Assembly: GCA_944320815.1 (NCBI GenBank) | Contig: CALUIZ010000014.1 | Coordinates: forward strand, 17,602-81,601 | Direction: 5' to 3' | DNA from: an uncultured Phocaeicola sp. | GTDB lineage: Bacteria > Bacteroidota > Bacteroidia > Bacteroidales > Bacteroidaceae | Length of the DNA stretch: 64,000 nt | In this document: one piece after another, positions 35,719 to 45,903 of the stretch | Layout of the letters: the number at the start of each line of letters is the position of its first letter | Numbering within the stretch: the stretch's first letter is position 1 | Translations under genes and position numbers: made by a program | Notes under the pieces: model-generated | Databases searched by the model: none | Told to the model about the DNA's origin: nothing | What the model saw: only the letters and a program-made list of their open reading frames with translations

Positions 35719-37428
35719 TTATTTTTTATATTTTTCAATCAGGCCGGGTGCCATGGTGTCCCCCAGCTCTTTGGCTTTCTCCAGATTGGCGATGCCTTCT
35801 TCATTTTTCTTCATCAGTATCTGTGCATATCCCAGCATGCGGTAGGCCGTTCCGTCTTTCGGATTCAGCTCTATAGCTTTCTGTAAAGCCTTTATGGCTT
35901 CTTCCGACTGGTTTACGCGCAGATGTATGCTTCCTTTCTCTACCCAGTATGCGCCGTTTCCGGGTTCCATTCCGACGGCTTTATTGATGTCATCGATGGC
36001 CTGCTGGTACATCCGGCATTGCATTTCTGCCTGCTCCCGGATTACGAAAAACTCGGCGGATACCTGTCCCAGCATGGCATCGTAGAAAGCGTTGTAGTCT
36101 TTCACCGCCTCCCTGTATTGTCCGTCTTCAGCCTTCATGCGGGCACGTTCGTAAAGATAGGGGGCGGCATCTTTTCCATAAGGCATGATGAAGCGGGCCA
36201 CGGCACTGTCCATCAGGGCGATGGCCTCTTTCTTTTCTGCCCCTTCAATCAGTTCCTTCGTTTTGGCTGCCGAATAGAATGAAGCGGCAGAAGCCAATGG
36301 AGAACGGTTTACGGCATCATAGCTGGCAAATGCTTCAGCATATTTCTGCTGTGCAAAATAGATGTCGCCTTGAAGTTGGCTGTATAATCCTAGACTGTTC
36401 AGCTCGATAGCTGCATTGATTTCTTTCAGCGCGCGCTCCAGTGTCCAGTCTGCATAGGGCTGCTTTCCGTTCAGTGAAATCACGTAATTGTAAACCAGTT
36501 TGGCAGTTTCGTAGTGCCCTTCCGCTTTGTCATCTGCCATCTTGAGCATTGTTTCAAGGTCGTTGTCTGCCTGTTTGAAATGCTCTTCACCTCCCATTTC
36601 CGCATACAGGGTGGCGCGTCGTGAATACCCTTCACTGTTTTCGGGAAATTTATTGATGAATTCGTTCAGCAATTCCAGGTATCCGTTGTGGTCCAGCTGT
36701 GACGATGCCATATAAAGGAATACGAGAGCCTGTGATTCGTCATCAGGAATGCCTTTGCGTATTCCGATGGACTGCAGCGCGAAATCGTTGGCCGACAATG
36801 CGGTGATGGAGAGCTTTTCTGCATATCCCACACCGATGGCATATCCGGATTCGTTGTTCTTGTCAGCATTTTTTTGGATGAGTCCCAGCACTTCTCCTGC
36901 CTCGTTCATTATGGGACAGCTCACATTCTTGTCTCCTGTCTTGATGTCCAGCGTATAATAGAACGAGCCGTTCCCGATAGTATCTGTCCGTATGATACTT
37001 CCGCTTTGTCCGGCAATGTTTTTTTGCGTGGAATAAGGAAGCAGGTAAACGTTCTGTCCTGCCGCTCCCGGTTGTGATGCCGTTTTCAGCGGATAGATTT
37101 TTTTGTCGGCTGCAGTCCTGAATTTTACGACATCGTACATGTCGTCCGCTCCTAAGATATAAGTTACGGGCAGCTCTTTTCCTTCTGCCGTGACTACGAC
37201 CGCATGTTCGGCTCCTTTGAACAGACTGTAGTCGGAAACTGCAGTTCCGTCTTCATTGATGTAGAAACCGTTTCCTGTATTCAGAATTTTGTTTTCCTTG
37301 TCGTATGTGATAACCGAAAACACGGCTTTCCGCGCTTTGTCTGCCCATTTTGGCAGTTCTTGGGCAGCCCCTGTATGAAGGGCCATGCCACATGTGAATA
37401 ATAAGATTATCTTTTTTGTTTTGTTCAT
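35719..37428 (-). CDS. Secreted trypsin-like pseudoprotease with TPR repeats
   Basis: 569 residues with a signal peptide (IILLFTCGMALHTGAAQ). Residues about 25-200 look like a trypsin/HtrA-type barrel (NGFYINEDGTAVSDYSLFKG, YTLDIKTGD, VLGLIQKN). The catalytic His position reads DYSLFKGA and the usual GDSGGP reads VSCPIMNE, so the triad appears lost. From about residue 230 the chain is helical TPR repeats, ending with clear ones (AYWVEKGSIHLRVNQSEEAI, AYRMLGYAQILMKKNEEGIA). Probably a periplasmic scaffold. Confidence 0.75.
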   Translation of the reverse strand: MNKTKKIILLFTCGMALHTGAAQELPKWADKARKAVFSVITYDKENKILNTGNGFYINEDGTAVSDYSLFKGAEHAVVVTAEGKELPVTYILGADDMYDVVKFRTAADKKIYPLKTASQPGAAGQNVYLLPYSTQKNIAGQSGSIIRTDTIGNGSFYYTLDIKTGDKNVSCPIMNEAGEVLGLIQKNADKNNESGYAIGVGYAEKLSITALSANDFALQSIGIRKGIPDDESQALVFLYMASSQLDHNGYLELLNEFINKFPENSEGYSRRATLYAEMGGEEHFKQADNDLETMLKMADDKAEGHYETAKLVYNYVISLNGKQPYADWTLERALKEINAAIELNSLGLYSQLQGDIYFAQQKYAEAFASYDAVNRSPLASAASFYSAAKTKELIEGAEKKEAIALMDSAVARFIMPYGKDAAPYLYERARMKAEDGQYREAVKDYNAFYDAMLGQVSAEFFVIREQAEMQCRMYQQAIDDINKAVGMEPGNGAYWVEKGSIHLRVNQSEEAIKALQKAIELNPKDGTAYRMLGYAQILMKKNEEGIANLEKAKELGDTMAPGLIEKYKK

Positions 37429-37447
37429 ATCTTTTCTGGGATTTGTT

Positions 37448-38194
37448 TCAGTTTTCTTTTCGGCGTTGTTTCACCGCTTCGTAGATGAGGATGCCTGCCG
37501 CCACTGATACGTTGAGCGACTCAATGTTCCCGAAAAGAGGGATTTTTACCCATTCATCACAGAGTGCGAGATTATCATAGGACACTCCTGTGTCTTCTGC
37601 ACCCATGATGATGCAGAGAGGGTCCTTGTAGTTCGCTTCAGTGTAGTCATAGTCTCCCTTTTCCGTAGCTGCGACAATACGGAACCCGCTTTCCTTCAAA
37701 TATTTGACAGTTCCTGTAAGATTGTGCTCCCGGCATACGGGAAGCGTATGGAGAGCACCCGCCGATGTCTTGATTGCATCCGCATTGACGCTTACGCTGT
37801 TCTTGGACGGTATGATGATGGCATCTACCCCCGCACATTCGCAGGTACGGGTGATAGCTCCGAAATTGCGCACGTCCGTTACGCCGTCAAGCATGATGAA
37901 AAGAGGTGTCTTCCCCTGTTCAAAAAGGAATGGAACCAAATCTTCCGTCCGTTGGTAGGTGACAGGAGAGATGAATGCCACCACTCCCTGATGATTCTTT
38001 CTGGTGATGCGGTTCAGCCGTTCTATGGGTACTTTCTGCACCGGAACAGTTGTATTTTTTATAGCAGCGAAAAGCTCCTTTGAAAGTTCACTCTGTATGT
38101 CTTTTCTGATTAGAATCTTGTCAATCTCTTTTCCTGCCTGTATAGCTTCGATGACGGCTCTGAGACCGAATATCATTTCGTTTTTTTCTGTCAT
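37448..38194 (-). CDS. rlmB: 23S rRNA 2'-O-methyltransferase, RlmB/TrmH (SPOUT) family
   Basis: 248 residues: an N-terminal substrate-binding domain (MIFGLRAVIEAIQAGKEIDK) and a C-terminal SPOUT knot. Motifs are LDGVTDVRNFGAITRTCECA (motif 1), CIIMGAEDTGVSYDNL (motif 2) and IPLFGNIESLNVSVAAGILI (motif 3). It methylates a 23S rRNA guanosine. The start overlaps the recN stop by 4 nt (ATGA). Confidence 0.92.
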   Translation of the reverse strand: MTEKNEMIFGLRAVIEAIQAGKEIDKILIRKDIQSELSKELFAAIKNTTVPVQKVPIERLNRITRKNHQGVVAFISPVTYQRTEDLVPFLFEQGKTPLFIMLDGVTDVRNFGAITRTCECAGVDAIIIPSKNSVSVNADAIKTSAGALHTLPVCREHNLTGTVKYLKESGFRIVAATEKGDYDYTEANYKDPLCIIMGAEDTGVSYDNLALCDEWVKIPLFGNIESLNVSVAAGILIYEAVKQRRKEN

Positions 38195-39879
38195 ATTGTT
38201 TCAGTTTCCTTTTGTTTGTTAAAATCCAGCAAAGCCCGCGCATTCTGCACAGCCGCTTCTGTCATGGTCGCGCCGCTGAGCATATGGGCGATTTCCCGTA
38301 CCCTTTCTTCATTGTTCAGACGGCAGATTCGGCTGTCTGTACCTGTGTCCGTATCTTCTTTGTACACCTTGTAGTGTGTGGTTCCCCGTGCGGCAATTTG
38401 AGGCAGGTGGGTGATACTGATGACCTGGCGGTTCTGTCGTCCCATATCCTGCATGATCAGTGCCATTTTTTCAGCGATGGAACCGGATACACCCGTATCA
38501 ATTTCATCGAAAATGATTGTGGGAAGCTTTACAGCACCGGCAATCATCGCTTTGAGTGAGAGCATGACGCGTGCTATTTCTCCTCCTGATGCGACGGAAG
38601 CTACATTCTGGAGAGTCCCGTTCTTGTTGGCCGAGAAAAGGAAGGTTACGCTGTCCATGCCTTTCCCGTCGGGCTCTTTCCGTTTGCCCAATTCCACGGC
38701 AAAGCGCGCGTTGGGCATCCCTAGAGGAACCAGCAGAGACTCCATCCTTTCCTCTATCTGCTTTGCCGAATGTCTTCTCATTTCCGTAAGTGCACCAGCC
38801 AGTGAAAGCACTTTATTGTACATGCTTTCCTTTTTCTCCTTCAGCTCCGCGATCCTGTCATCAAACGAGACAATGGCATTAAGCCGTTTTTTGTAATCTT
38901 CTGTCAGTCTGATCAGTTCTTCCACAGATTTCGCATGATGTTTCTGTTGCAGAGAATAAATCAGGTCCAGCCTTTCGTTCACGTAATCCGTCCTTTCCGG
39001 GTTAAACTCCACCTCCTCACTTGCAGTCGATATTTCGCGTGCCATGTCCTTCTGTTCAATCCGGCAGCTTTCCAGCCGTCCGGCCCATTCCTTTGCCGGA
39101 GGATAGACTTCCGTTATACCTTGCAGCGTACGGATACATTCTTCCAGCAGAGGAAGACTTCCGTTTCCGTCGCCGTCAATCAGTTGCCGTGCCTTGTACA
39201 GGCTGGATTTGATGTCTTCGGCATGACTCAGAGTTTCCGCTTCCTGTTCGAGTGCAGACTGTTCGCCTTCTTTCAGTCCCGCTTCCTCAAGTTGTTCCAG
39301 TTGGAAGCGGATATAATCCTCGTCCTGCCGGCCTTTTTCTGCCTGTGCAATGAAATCTTCCAGTTCATGACACACATCCCTGTATTCTTCATATGTCCGG
39401 CGGTAGCTTTCCTGCTCTTTTTCATTTTGTGCCAGAATGTCGAGTATGTTCAGTTGAAACCCTTCTCTGTTAAGCAGAAGGTTCTGGTGCTGGCTGTGTA
39501 TGTCGACAAGTTTTTCACCCAGTATTTTCATCTGCGCAAGTGAAGCGGGTGTATCATTGATAAATGCCCGGCTTTTTCCGTTGGCTGTCATTTCACGGCG
39601 GATGATGCATTCGTCCGGGTCGAACTCGATGTCGTTTTCAGAGAAAAAATGATCCAGTCCGTATGCGGCGATACGGAATTTTGCCTCTACCACACATTTT
39701 GTCGCCCCCTTCCTTATGGCTTTGACATCGGCGCGTTGCCCCAGCAGCAGGCCGAGAGCCCCGAGAATGACAGACTTTCCGGCTCCTGTTTCACCTGTAA
39801 TGACAGAGAATCCCGGTCCGAATCCGATTTCCAGCCTGTCAATCAGTGCATAGTTCTGTATGTATAGCGACTGTAGCAT
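38191..39879 (-). CDS. recN: DNA repair protein RecN
   Basis: 562 residues, SMC-like. Walker A VITGETGAGKSVILGALGLL near the N-terminus, a long coiled-coil middle, and a C-terminal signature SGGEIARVMLSLKAMI with Walker B TIIFDEIDTGVSG. It acts at double-strand breaks. It sits between coaBC (7-nt gap) and rlmB (overlap) in the same run. Confidence 0.94.
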   Translation of the reverse strand: MLQSLYIQNYALIDRLEIGFGPGFSVITGETGAGKSVILGALGLLLGQRADVKAIRKGATKCVVEAKFRIAAYGLDHFFSENDIEFDPDECIIRREMTANGKSRAFINDTPASLAQMKILGEKLVDIHSQHQNLLLNREGFQLNILDILAQNEKEQESYRRTYEEYRDVCHELEDFIAQAEKGRQDEDYIRFQLEQLEEAGLKEGEQSALEQEAETLSHAEDIKSSLYKARQLIDGDGNGSLPLLEECIRTLQGITEVYPPAKEWAGRLESCRIEQKDMAREISTASEEVEFNPERTDYVNERLDLIYSLQQKHHAKSVEELIRLTEDYKKRLNAIVSFDDRIAELKEKKESMYNKVLSLAGALTEMRRHSAKQIEERMESLLVPLGMPNARFAVELGKRKEPDGKGMDSVTFLFSANKNGTLQNVASVASGGEIARVMLSLKAMIAGAVKLPTIIFDEIDTGVSGSIAEKMALIMQDMGRQNRQVISITHLPQIAARGTTHYKVYKEDTDTGTDSRICRLNNEERVREIAHMLSGATMTEAAVQNARALLDFNKQKETETI

Positions 39880-39886
39880 GATGGTT

Positions 39887-41092
39887 TCAATTGAATAGGC
39901 TGACCAGTCTGTCTATGATATCATCGGCCACTTCCTTCTTGCTTTTCAGCGGATAAGGAGTGACATTCTGCCGGTCGATGATTGTAATCTTGTTCGTGTC
40001 CGTACGGAATCCCGCGCCTTTGTCGTTGAGCGAATTCAGCACGATGAAGTCAAGGTTCTTGCGCTCAAGCTTCTCTCTGGCATGTTCCAGTTCACGGTCT
40101 GTTTCCAGAGCGAAGCCCACGAGCAGTTGTCCGTCGCGTTTTTGTCTGCCCAATGCGGCAGCTATGTCCTGTGTCGGTTTCAGGCGGAGGGACAAATCAT
40201 CTTTTTCCCGTTTGATTTTTGTTCCCGCCACAGATTCTGGCGTGAAGTCCGCTACGGCTGCGCACAGAATCCCTGCATCTGCATTCTTGTATTCGGCTGT
40301 CGTCGCTTCGTACATTTGTGCCGCACTTTCCACGTGGATTGTCCGGATGCAGGGATGTTGTGCCTGCAGATTTACCGGACCGCTCACCAGCACCACTTCC
40401 GCTCCTCGTTCCGCACAGGCTTCAGCCAGTGCATATCCCATCTTTCCTGACGAATAGTTTCCGATGAAGCGTACCGGATCAATCCTTTCATAAGTAGGTC
40501 CGGCAGTGATTATTATTTTCTTTCCGGTCAATTGCTGTTGTGTGGAAAAGAACCCTTCCAGCACCTTCACGATTGTTTCAGGCTCTTCCATCCGCCCTTT
40601 TCCCACCAGATGACTGGCCAGCTCTCCGGAAGCCGGTTCGATGATATGGTTTCCGTATGAACGGAGAATGTCCAGATTGCGTCGGGTTGACGGGTGGGCA
40701 AACATGTCCAGATCCATTGCCGGTGCCACAAAAACAGGGGCTTTCATGGAGAGATAAGTGGTGACAAGCATATTGTCTGCCACTCCATTCGCCATTTTTC
40801 CGATGGTTGAGGCCGTGGCCGGAGCTATCACCATCGCGTCGGCCCACAATCCGATGTCCACATGGCTGTGCCATGTCCCGTCTCTTTGCGCGAAAAACTC
40901 ACTGATGACAGGTTTGCTTGTCAGTGCCGAGAGCGTGACAGGAGTGATGAACTCTTTTCCTGCCGGTGTGATGACAATCTGCACCTCAGCCCCCTTTTTT
41001 ATCAGCGCGCGCGCAAGCACCGCAGCCTTGTATGCAGCGATGCTTCCTGTGATGCCCAATACGATTTTTTTTCCTTGCAGTGCACTGCTCAT
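39887..41092 (-). CDS. coaBC: Bifunctional phosphopantothenoylcysteine decarboxylase / phosphopantothenate-cysteine ligase
   Basis: 401 residues. The N-terminal FMN-dependent CoaC domain has LGITGSIAAYKAAVLAR and APATASTIGKMANGVADNML. The C-terminal CoaB domain has ITAGPTYERIDPVRFIGNYS, KMGYALAEA and DFTPE. It catalyses two successive steps of coenzyme A synthesis. Its position beside recN is common in Bacteroidetes. Confidence 0.94.
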   Translation of the reverse strand: MSSALQGKKIVLGITGSIAAYKAAVLARALIKKGAEVQIVITPAGKEFITPVTLSALTSKPVISEFFAQRDGTWHSHVDIGLWADAMVIAPATASTIGKMANGVADNMLVTTYLSMKAPVFVAPAMDLDMFAHPSTRRNLDILRSYGNHIIEPASGELASHLVGKGRMEEPETIVKVLEGFFSTQQQLTGKKIIITAGPTYERIDPVRFIGNYSSGKMGYALAEACAERGAEVVLVSGPVNLQAQHPCIRTIHVESAAQMYEATTAEYKNADAGILCAAVADFTPESVAGTKIKREKDDLSLRLKPTQDIAAALGRQKRDGQLLVGFALETDRELEHAREKLERKNLDFIVLNSLNDKGAGFRTDTNKITIIDRQNVTPYPLKSKKEVADDIIDRLVSLFN

Positions 41093-41108
41093 TGTCGGCC
41101 CTCCATCA

Positions 41109-41885
41109 TTATTTTACCATATTGGATTCGCGCAGACGGATTTTCGTCAGCACGTTCTTTGTGTTTAGTGTGAAGTCACCGTTCATGATCCATCCATAAT
41201 ATCCCATGTCCCGTTTCAGCACTTCCGCCACAGGTATTCCCTTGTATTTGCCGAAGTTGAACACCTCCACTCCATTGTCGTCATAGATGATACGTCCGGC
41301 GAAGTCCACGTTGCGTGTGAAGCTTGAAAAATCAGACAGGAAATTGATGTCATTCTGCAACGTTTCAGGATAACGGTCCAGTTGTGCCTTAAGCACTTCA
41401 TAAGTGGCCCTTGTATCCGCTTCGGCCGTATGCGCGTCTTCCAGATTCTTTCCACAATAGAATTTGTATGCCGCCGACAGTGTACGTTGTTCCAGTTTGT
41501 GGTAGATTACCTGCACGTCGATGAATTTCCGTTTACTGAGGTCAATGTCAATTCCTGCCCGCAGAAACTCTTCCACCAGCACCGGCACGTCAAACCGGTT
41601 TGAGTTGAATCCCGCGATGTCGCTCCCTTCGATGTCATTGGCGATGTCCTTGGCCACTTGCTTGAAAGTCGGGCAGTCGGCCACATCCTCATCGTGTATG
41701 CCATGTATGGCACTCGATGTTTCAGGAATGTGCATTTCCGGGTTGATACGCATCACTTTCGACACTTCGTTGCCGTTCGGGAACACCTTCAGGTAACAGA
41801 TTTCCACAATACGGTCTGTATTTATGTTGGTACCCGTGGTCTCCAGGTCGAAGAACACGAGCGGATTCTTCAGATTCAGTTTCAT
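41109..41885 (-). CDS. DnaQ-like 3'-5' exonuclease (DEDDh)
   Basis: 258 residues. Exonuclease motifs: FFDLETTGTN (motif I), IAGFNSNRFDVPVL (motif II) and DAHTAEADTRATYEVL (motif III with His and Asp). The C-terminal extension (YGWIMNGDFTLNTKNVLTKI) is typical of the Bacteroidetes stand-alone epsilon-like proteins. Directly downstream of dnaN (18-nt gap), which suggests a link with the replisome. Proofreading subunit or general exonuclease; not resolved. Confidence 0.87.
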   Translation of the reverse strand: MKLNLKNPLVFFDLETTGTNINTDRIVEICYLKVFPNGNEVSKVMRINPEMHIPETSSAIHGIHDEDVADCPTFKQVAKDIANDIEGSDIAGFNSNRFDVPVLVEEFLRAGIDIDLSKRKFIDVQVIYHKLEQRTLSAAYKFYCGKNLEDAHTAEADTRATYEVLKAQLDRYPETLQNDINFLSDFSSFTRNVDFAGRIIYDDNGVEVFNFGKYKGIPVAEVLKRDMGYYGWIMNGDFTLNTKNVLTKIRLRESNMVK

Positions 41886-41903
41886 TGTTTGTCCAGATAG
41901 AGA

Positions 41904-43028
41904 TTAGTCGTTCAGCATCATAGGCATCAGCAGCATCAGCAAGTCTTCGTTTTCCTCCTGTTCTTCCGGTATGATGACTCCTGCTCTTGACGGGTCAGCC
42001 AGCTCGATGACGATGTAGGTTGAAGAGATGTTGTTCAGAATGTCTATCAGGAAAGATGATTTGAAGCCGATGCTCATGGGAGTGCCGCTATATTGGCATG
42101 TGACGGTTTCTTCTGCAGAGGTGGAGAAGTCAATGTCCTGTGCGGAAATTCTCAAGGAATTTTCCTCCAGATTCAGTTTGATCAGACTGACGGCCTGCGA
42201 TGAGAATACGGCCACACGACGCAGCGCACTGATGAAGGCAAGACGGTCGATGGTGGCGCAATGCGGATTGTGCTGCGGAATGACCGAATTGTAGTTCGGG
42301 TATCTTCCCTCGATCAGGCGGCACACCATCCGATAATCCTGCAGGGTGAACGAGGCGTTCCGTTCGTTGAAGTCAATCCGCACTTCCCCTTCTTCTTTCG
42401 GCAGCAGGTTCTTGAGGAGCGTAGCTGGCTTTTTCGGCAGTATGAAGGCCGCCTTGTCCTCTCCGTGGGCCGCATACGATTTGCAGCGGACCAGTTTCTG
42501 CCCGTCGGTGGCAACCAGCGTAATGTCGGTGGCGGTGATGTCGAAGTACACTCCGTTCATGACCGGACGCAGTTCGTCGTCAGCCGTAGCGAAAATGCAG
42601 CGGTTGACCCCGTTCAGCAGCACAGGCGCGTCTATCGTTACCTGAGTGGTGTCGGCAGTCATTTCCGGTGTCTGCGGATATTCGTCCGCACTCTGTCCCA
42701 TCAGCGAATATTTTCCGTTCAGATAATGCACGGTAATCTCCAGATTCGTTTCGTTCACTTCAAACGAGAGCGGCTGTTCCGGTATTTCTTTCAGAGCGTC
42801 AAGCAGTGTCTTTGATGAGACGGCAAATGCACCTTCTCCTGTATATTCTGTAGTTTCTATTGACGTGGAAAGAGTCGTGTCGTTGTCTGACGCGGTCATG
42901 GACAATGTCCCGTCATTCAGCCGGATGAGAAAGCAGTCCAGGACGGGCAGCGAGTTTTTAGAGTTTATTACCCGGCTGATGGCCTGCAGATGGCTGAACA
43001 GTGCGGTGCTTGATACGATAAACTTCAT
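41904..43028 (-). CDS. dnaN: DNA polymerase III beta subunit (sliding clamp)
   Basis: 374 residues of three clamp domains: MKFIVSSTALFSHLQAISRV, LVATDGQKLVRCKSY and a C-terminal IVIELADPSRAGVIIPEEQ ending LLMLLMPMMLND. The last segment is the usual LMPM terminus. It tethers replicative polymerase to DNA. First gene of the minus-strand seven-gene run. A minus-strand -7 box TAACTTTG (43095-43088) lies 60 nt upstream. Confidence 0.95.
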   Translation of the reverse strand: MKFIVSSTALFSHLQAISRVINSKNSLPVLDCFLIRLNDGTLSMTASDNDTTLSTSIETTEYTGEGAFAVSSKTLLDALKEIPEQPLSFEVNETNLEITVHYLNGKYSLMGQSADEYPQTPEMTADTTQVTIDAPVLLNGVNRCIFATADDELRPVMNGVYFDITATDITLVATDGQKLVRCKSYAAHGEDKAAFILPKKPATLLKNLLPKEEGEVRIDFNERNASFTLQDYRMVCRLIEGRYPNYNSVIPQHNPHCATIDRLAFISALRRVAVFSSQAVSLIKLNLEENSLRISAQDIDFSTSAEETVTCQYSGTPMSIGFKSSFLIDILNNISSTYIVIELADPSRAGVIIPEEQEENEDLLMLLMPMMLND

Positions 43029-43190
43029 AATGTCTTTTATATGTTATGTTTTGTTAGTTTCTTCCGGTTCGCATTAATTCCAATTGCCAAAGTTACGAAA
43101 AGATTGCGTAAGCCGCATAAAAAAGTTTTGAAAAATTAGTTTACTTCTTGGGAAAAGACTAATTTCGTTGCCGAATTTAAATGAAGAAAT

Positions 43191-43574
43191 ATGGAATTAG
43201 CAGGAAAAGTAATTGCCGTGCTGGAACCCAGAGGCGGTGTCTCCAAAACGACGGGAAACTCTTGGAAAGTGCAAGAGTATGTAATTGAGACTCATGACCA
43301 GTATCCGCGCCGCATGTGTTTTGATGTGTTTGGTGAGGACAAGATAAACCAGTTCAACATTCAGGTAGGCGAGGAGTTGAATGTGTTTTTCGACATTGAC
43401 GCACGCGAATGGCAGGGACGGTGGTTCAACAGTATCCGTGCGTGGAGAGTGGACCGTGTGAACCCGATGCAGCAGGCTCCCGTGCCCGATCCGTCGTTTC
43501 CTCCGGTAAATGCGGCTCCGGTGCCTCCGGCAGATTTTGCGGCGACAGATGAGAAGGACGACCTTCCGTTCTGA
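43191..43574 (+). CDS. DUF3127 family protein (single-strand DNA-binding-like OB fold)
   Basis: 127 residues beginning MELAGKVIAVLEPRGGVSKT. The OB-fold-like core is YVIETHDQYPRRMCFDVFGE and INQFNIQVGEELNVFFDID, and the acidic tail ends EKDDLPF. The tail resembles the acidic DDxPF C-terminus of SSB proteins, which recruits repair partners. It is divergent from dnaN. DUF3127 function is not established; an SSB-like role is inference. Confidence 0.8.
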   Translation: MELAGKVIAVLEPRGGVSKTTGNSWKVQEYVIETHDQYPRRMCFDVFGEDKINQFNIQVGEELNVFFDIDAREWQGRWFNSIRAWRVDRVNPMQQAPVPDPSFPPVNAAPVPPADFAATDEKDDLPF

Positions 43575-43585
43575 AAGGTATAGTG

Positions 43586-43627
43586 AAAAAAATAAGGAAG
43601 CGCATGTGCGGCTTCCTTATTTTTTTC
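43586..43627. terminator. Bidirectional terminator between the DUF3127 gene and rho
   Basis: AATAAGGAAGC (43591-43601) / GCTTCCTTATT (43611-43621) with a 9-nt loop, A-run on the left and T-run on the right. It serves both convergent genes. Confidence 0.85.
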
Positions 43628-43642
43628 TTGTATGAGAGACGT

Positions 43643-45589
43643 TTATGAGTTCATGCTCATCAGAAACTCCTCGTTGTCCTTGGTTTTCTCCATCTTGTCT
43701 TTTACAAGCGTCATCGCTTCGATAGAATTCATGTCTGCGATATAGCGGCGCAGAATCCACATGCGGTCGAGCGTTGTCTTGTCAAGCAGCAGATCGTCGC
43801 GTCGGGTGCTTGAAGCCACCAGGTTGACTGCCGGGAAAATGCGTTTGTTGCTCAGTGTGCGGTCCAGTTGGAGCTCCATGTTTCCGGTACCCTTGAATTC
43901 CTCGAAAATCACTTCGTCCATCTTTGAGCCGGTATCAATCAATGCCGTGGCGATGATGGTCAGCGAACCTCCTCCTTCAATGTTGCGTGCCGCTCCGAAG
44001 AAGCGTTTCGGTTTATGGAGCGCATTGGCGTCGACACCGCCTGAAAGCACTTTCCCTGATGCGGGAGATACCGTGTTGTATGCACGTGCCAGACGTGTGA
44101 TGGAGTCGAGGAAAATCACCACATCATGTCCGCATTCCACCATTCTCTTTGCTTTTTCAAGCACGATGCCGGCAATTTTCACATGGCGTTCTGCCGGTTC
44201 GTCGAAAGTGGAGGCGATGACTTCGGCCTTTACGCTGCGGGCCATGTCGGTCACTTCTTCCGGACGTTCGTCAATCAGCAGCATAATCATGTAGACCTCC
44301 GGGTGGTTGGCCGCGATGGCGTTGGCGATGTCTTTCATCAATATGGTCTTACCCGTTTTCGGCTGTGCCACAATCAGCGCGCGCTGTCCTTTCCCTATCG
44401 GGGTGAACAAGTCTACGATACGTACGGAAAGGTTGTCGCCGTACCCTTTGCAGAGTTGGAACTTTTCGTTCGGGAAAAGCGGTGTCAGATGGTCGAAAGG
44501 AATCCGGTCGCGCACAAGAACCGGGTCGAGTCCGTTGATTTTCGAGACTTTGACCAGCGGGAAATATTTTTCACCTTCTTTCGGCGGGCGGATGGTTCCC
44601 TCCACCACATCGCCTGTCTTCAGACCGAAGAGTTTGATTTGCGACTGTGACACGTAAATGTCATCGGGAGACGAAAGATAGTTGTAGTCGGAAGAACGGA
44701 GGAATCCGTATCCGTCGGGCATGATTTCCAGCACTCCGGTCCCTTGCAGGATGTCATCGAAGTCATATGCCTTTTCTGCCGGTTTGGCGGGCTGTGGGGC
44801 GGCGGACATATTCATTTGCGGCATATCTGTCTGTGCGCTGTTGTTCCCGTTGTTCTGGTGATTGTTACGGTTGTTGCGGTTGTTCTGTCGCTGCTGCCGC
44901 TGGAACTTCTGTTTCTGTTCTTTGGGCTGCATGACGGGAGGTTCCACTTTGGTAGCCTCGAATTTACCGAGCAGTTCAGTGGGGATTTCTACTTTTTCGG
45001 AAGGAAGGTCTTCTATGGGGATGAAGTCGCCGGGGGCGTTCAGGTCGAGAGGGGGGAGTTCCGTATCATCGTGTACGGGCTGCGGAGCCGCTTCTTTCTT
45101 TTCTTCTTCAGCCGGTTTCGTTTCATTTTCCGTTGCGGCCGCACGTTCTTTGGCCAGTGTTGACTTGTTCTTCGATCCCGGTTTCCTTCCGCGTTTGGCT
45201 TTCGGTTTCTCCTCTGCCGGTGTTTCAGAAACCTGTACCGTTTCTGCTGCAGGGGCGTTTTCGGCGGCCGGAGTTTCCTTGAAAAGCGGTGCGGGAGCCG
45301 GCAGGGCCGGAGGTGGAGTCGTTTCTATCCGTTGTGCTTTGTCTTTTGTCGCTGTATAAACCTTGTCGCCTTCTTTTTTCACACTGATTCGTGAACGCTT
45401 TCTTGCCTGTCCTTCTTTCCGCTCTTCGTTCGCCGTCTTTTTTGTGGCGCCGACAATGGCTTGTTCGTCAAGAATGCGGTAAACCAGTTCTTCTTTTCGG
45501 AGCGAATCAGTTTTTGTCAGACCCAACTCTTTGGCAATCTGCTGCAATTCGGACAAATCTTTGTCGTTTAATTGGATAATGTTATACAT
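43643..45589 (-). CDS. rho: Transcription termination factor Rho with a long disordered insert
   Basis: 648 residues, about 230 longer than E. coli Rho. After the N-terminal Rho_N helices ([20 protein letters not shown]) come about 220 low-complexity residues. These are Lys/Ala/Pro/Glu-rich, then an Arg/Asn/Gln tract near residue 230 ([18 protein letters not shown]). The conserved core follows: RNA-binding [20 protein letters not shown], Walker [27 protein letters not shown] and the Q/R loops. It is an RNA-dependent ATPase helicase ending transcription. Disordered Rho inserts are known in Bacteroides and reported to promote condensate formation. Confidence 0.94.
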   Translation of the reverse strand: MYNIIQLNDKDLSELQQIAKELGLTKTDSLRKEELVYRILDEQAIVGATKKTANEERKEGQARKRSRISVKKEGDKVYTATKDKAQRIETTPPPALPAPAPLFKETPAAENAPAAETVQVSETPAEEKPKAKRGRKPGSKNKSTLAKERAAATENETKPAEEEKKEAAPQPVHDDTELPPLDLNAPGDFIPIEDLPSEKVEIPTELLGKFEATKVEPPVMQPKEQKQKFQRQQRQNNRNNRNNHQNNGNNSAQTDMPQMNMSAAPQPAKPAEKAYDFDDILQGTGVLEIMPDGYGFLRSSDYNYLSSPDDIYVSQSQIKLFGLKTGDVVEGTIRPPKEGEKYFPLVKVSKINGLDPVLVRDRIPFDHLTPLFPNEKFQLCKGYGDNLSVRIVDLFTPIGKGQRALIVAQPKTGKTILMKDIANAIAANHPEVYMIMLLIDERPEEVTDMARSVKAEVIASTFDEPAERHVKIAGIVLEKAKRMVECGHDVVIFLDSITRLARAYNTVSPASGKVLSGGVDANALHKPKRFFGAARNIEGGGSLTIIATALIDTGSKMDEVIFEEFKGTGNMELQLDRTLSNKRIFPAVNLVASSTRRDDLLLDKTTLDRMWILRRYIADMNSIEAMTLVKDKMEKTKDNEEFLMSMNS

Positions 45590-45903
45590 AAAATAAACAA
45601 TAATGATTTTAGTGATGTGTTGTCAGTGTAAGGCGCATAAGCCCACCCAACGGCATACTCTTTCCGTTATTTACACTTCACTTGATTCTATAAATTGATT
45701 TTTATTTTGGTTGATAAAATAAATAGGCAGAGATATTTGCATGAAGAGCATGCTCATAGTCCTGCTTATGTTTTCTGTAGGCAAAAGTAGGTATTTTTAT
45801 CATACAAACCAACAAATGCGGAGTTTTTTTGTTTAAACCTCCGGCGGATTGGAGAAAATGTGTTAATTTAGCCGATGAATAAACCTTTAAAGAATTATCT
45901 CTT
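45590..45903. promoter_or_regulatory. Divergent region between rho and ridA, with a rho promoter box
   Basis: A minus-strand -7 box TACTTTTG (45789-45782) suggests a rho leader of roughly 185 nt, long enough for autoregulation as seen for rho in other bacteria. I see no ORF in the leader. No clear -7 box is visible for ridA, apart from an AT-rich tract ending before 45904. Confidence 0.45.
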
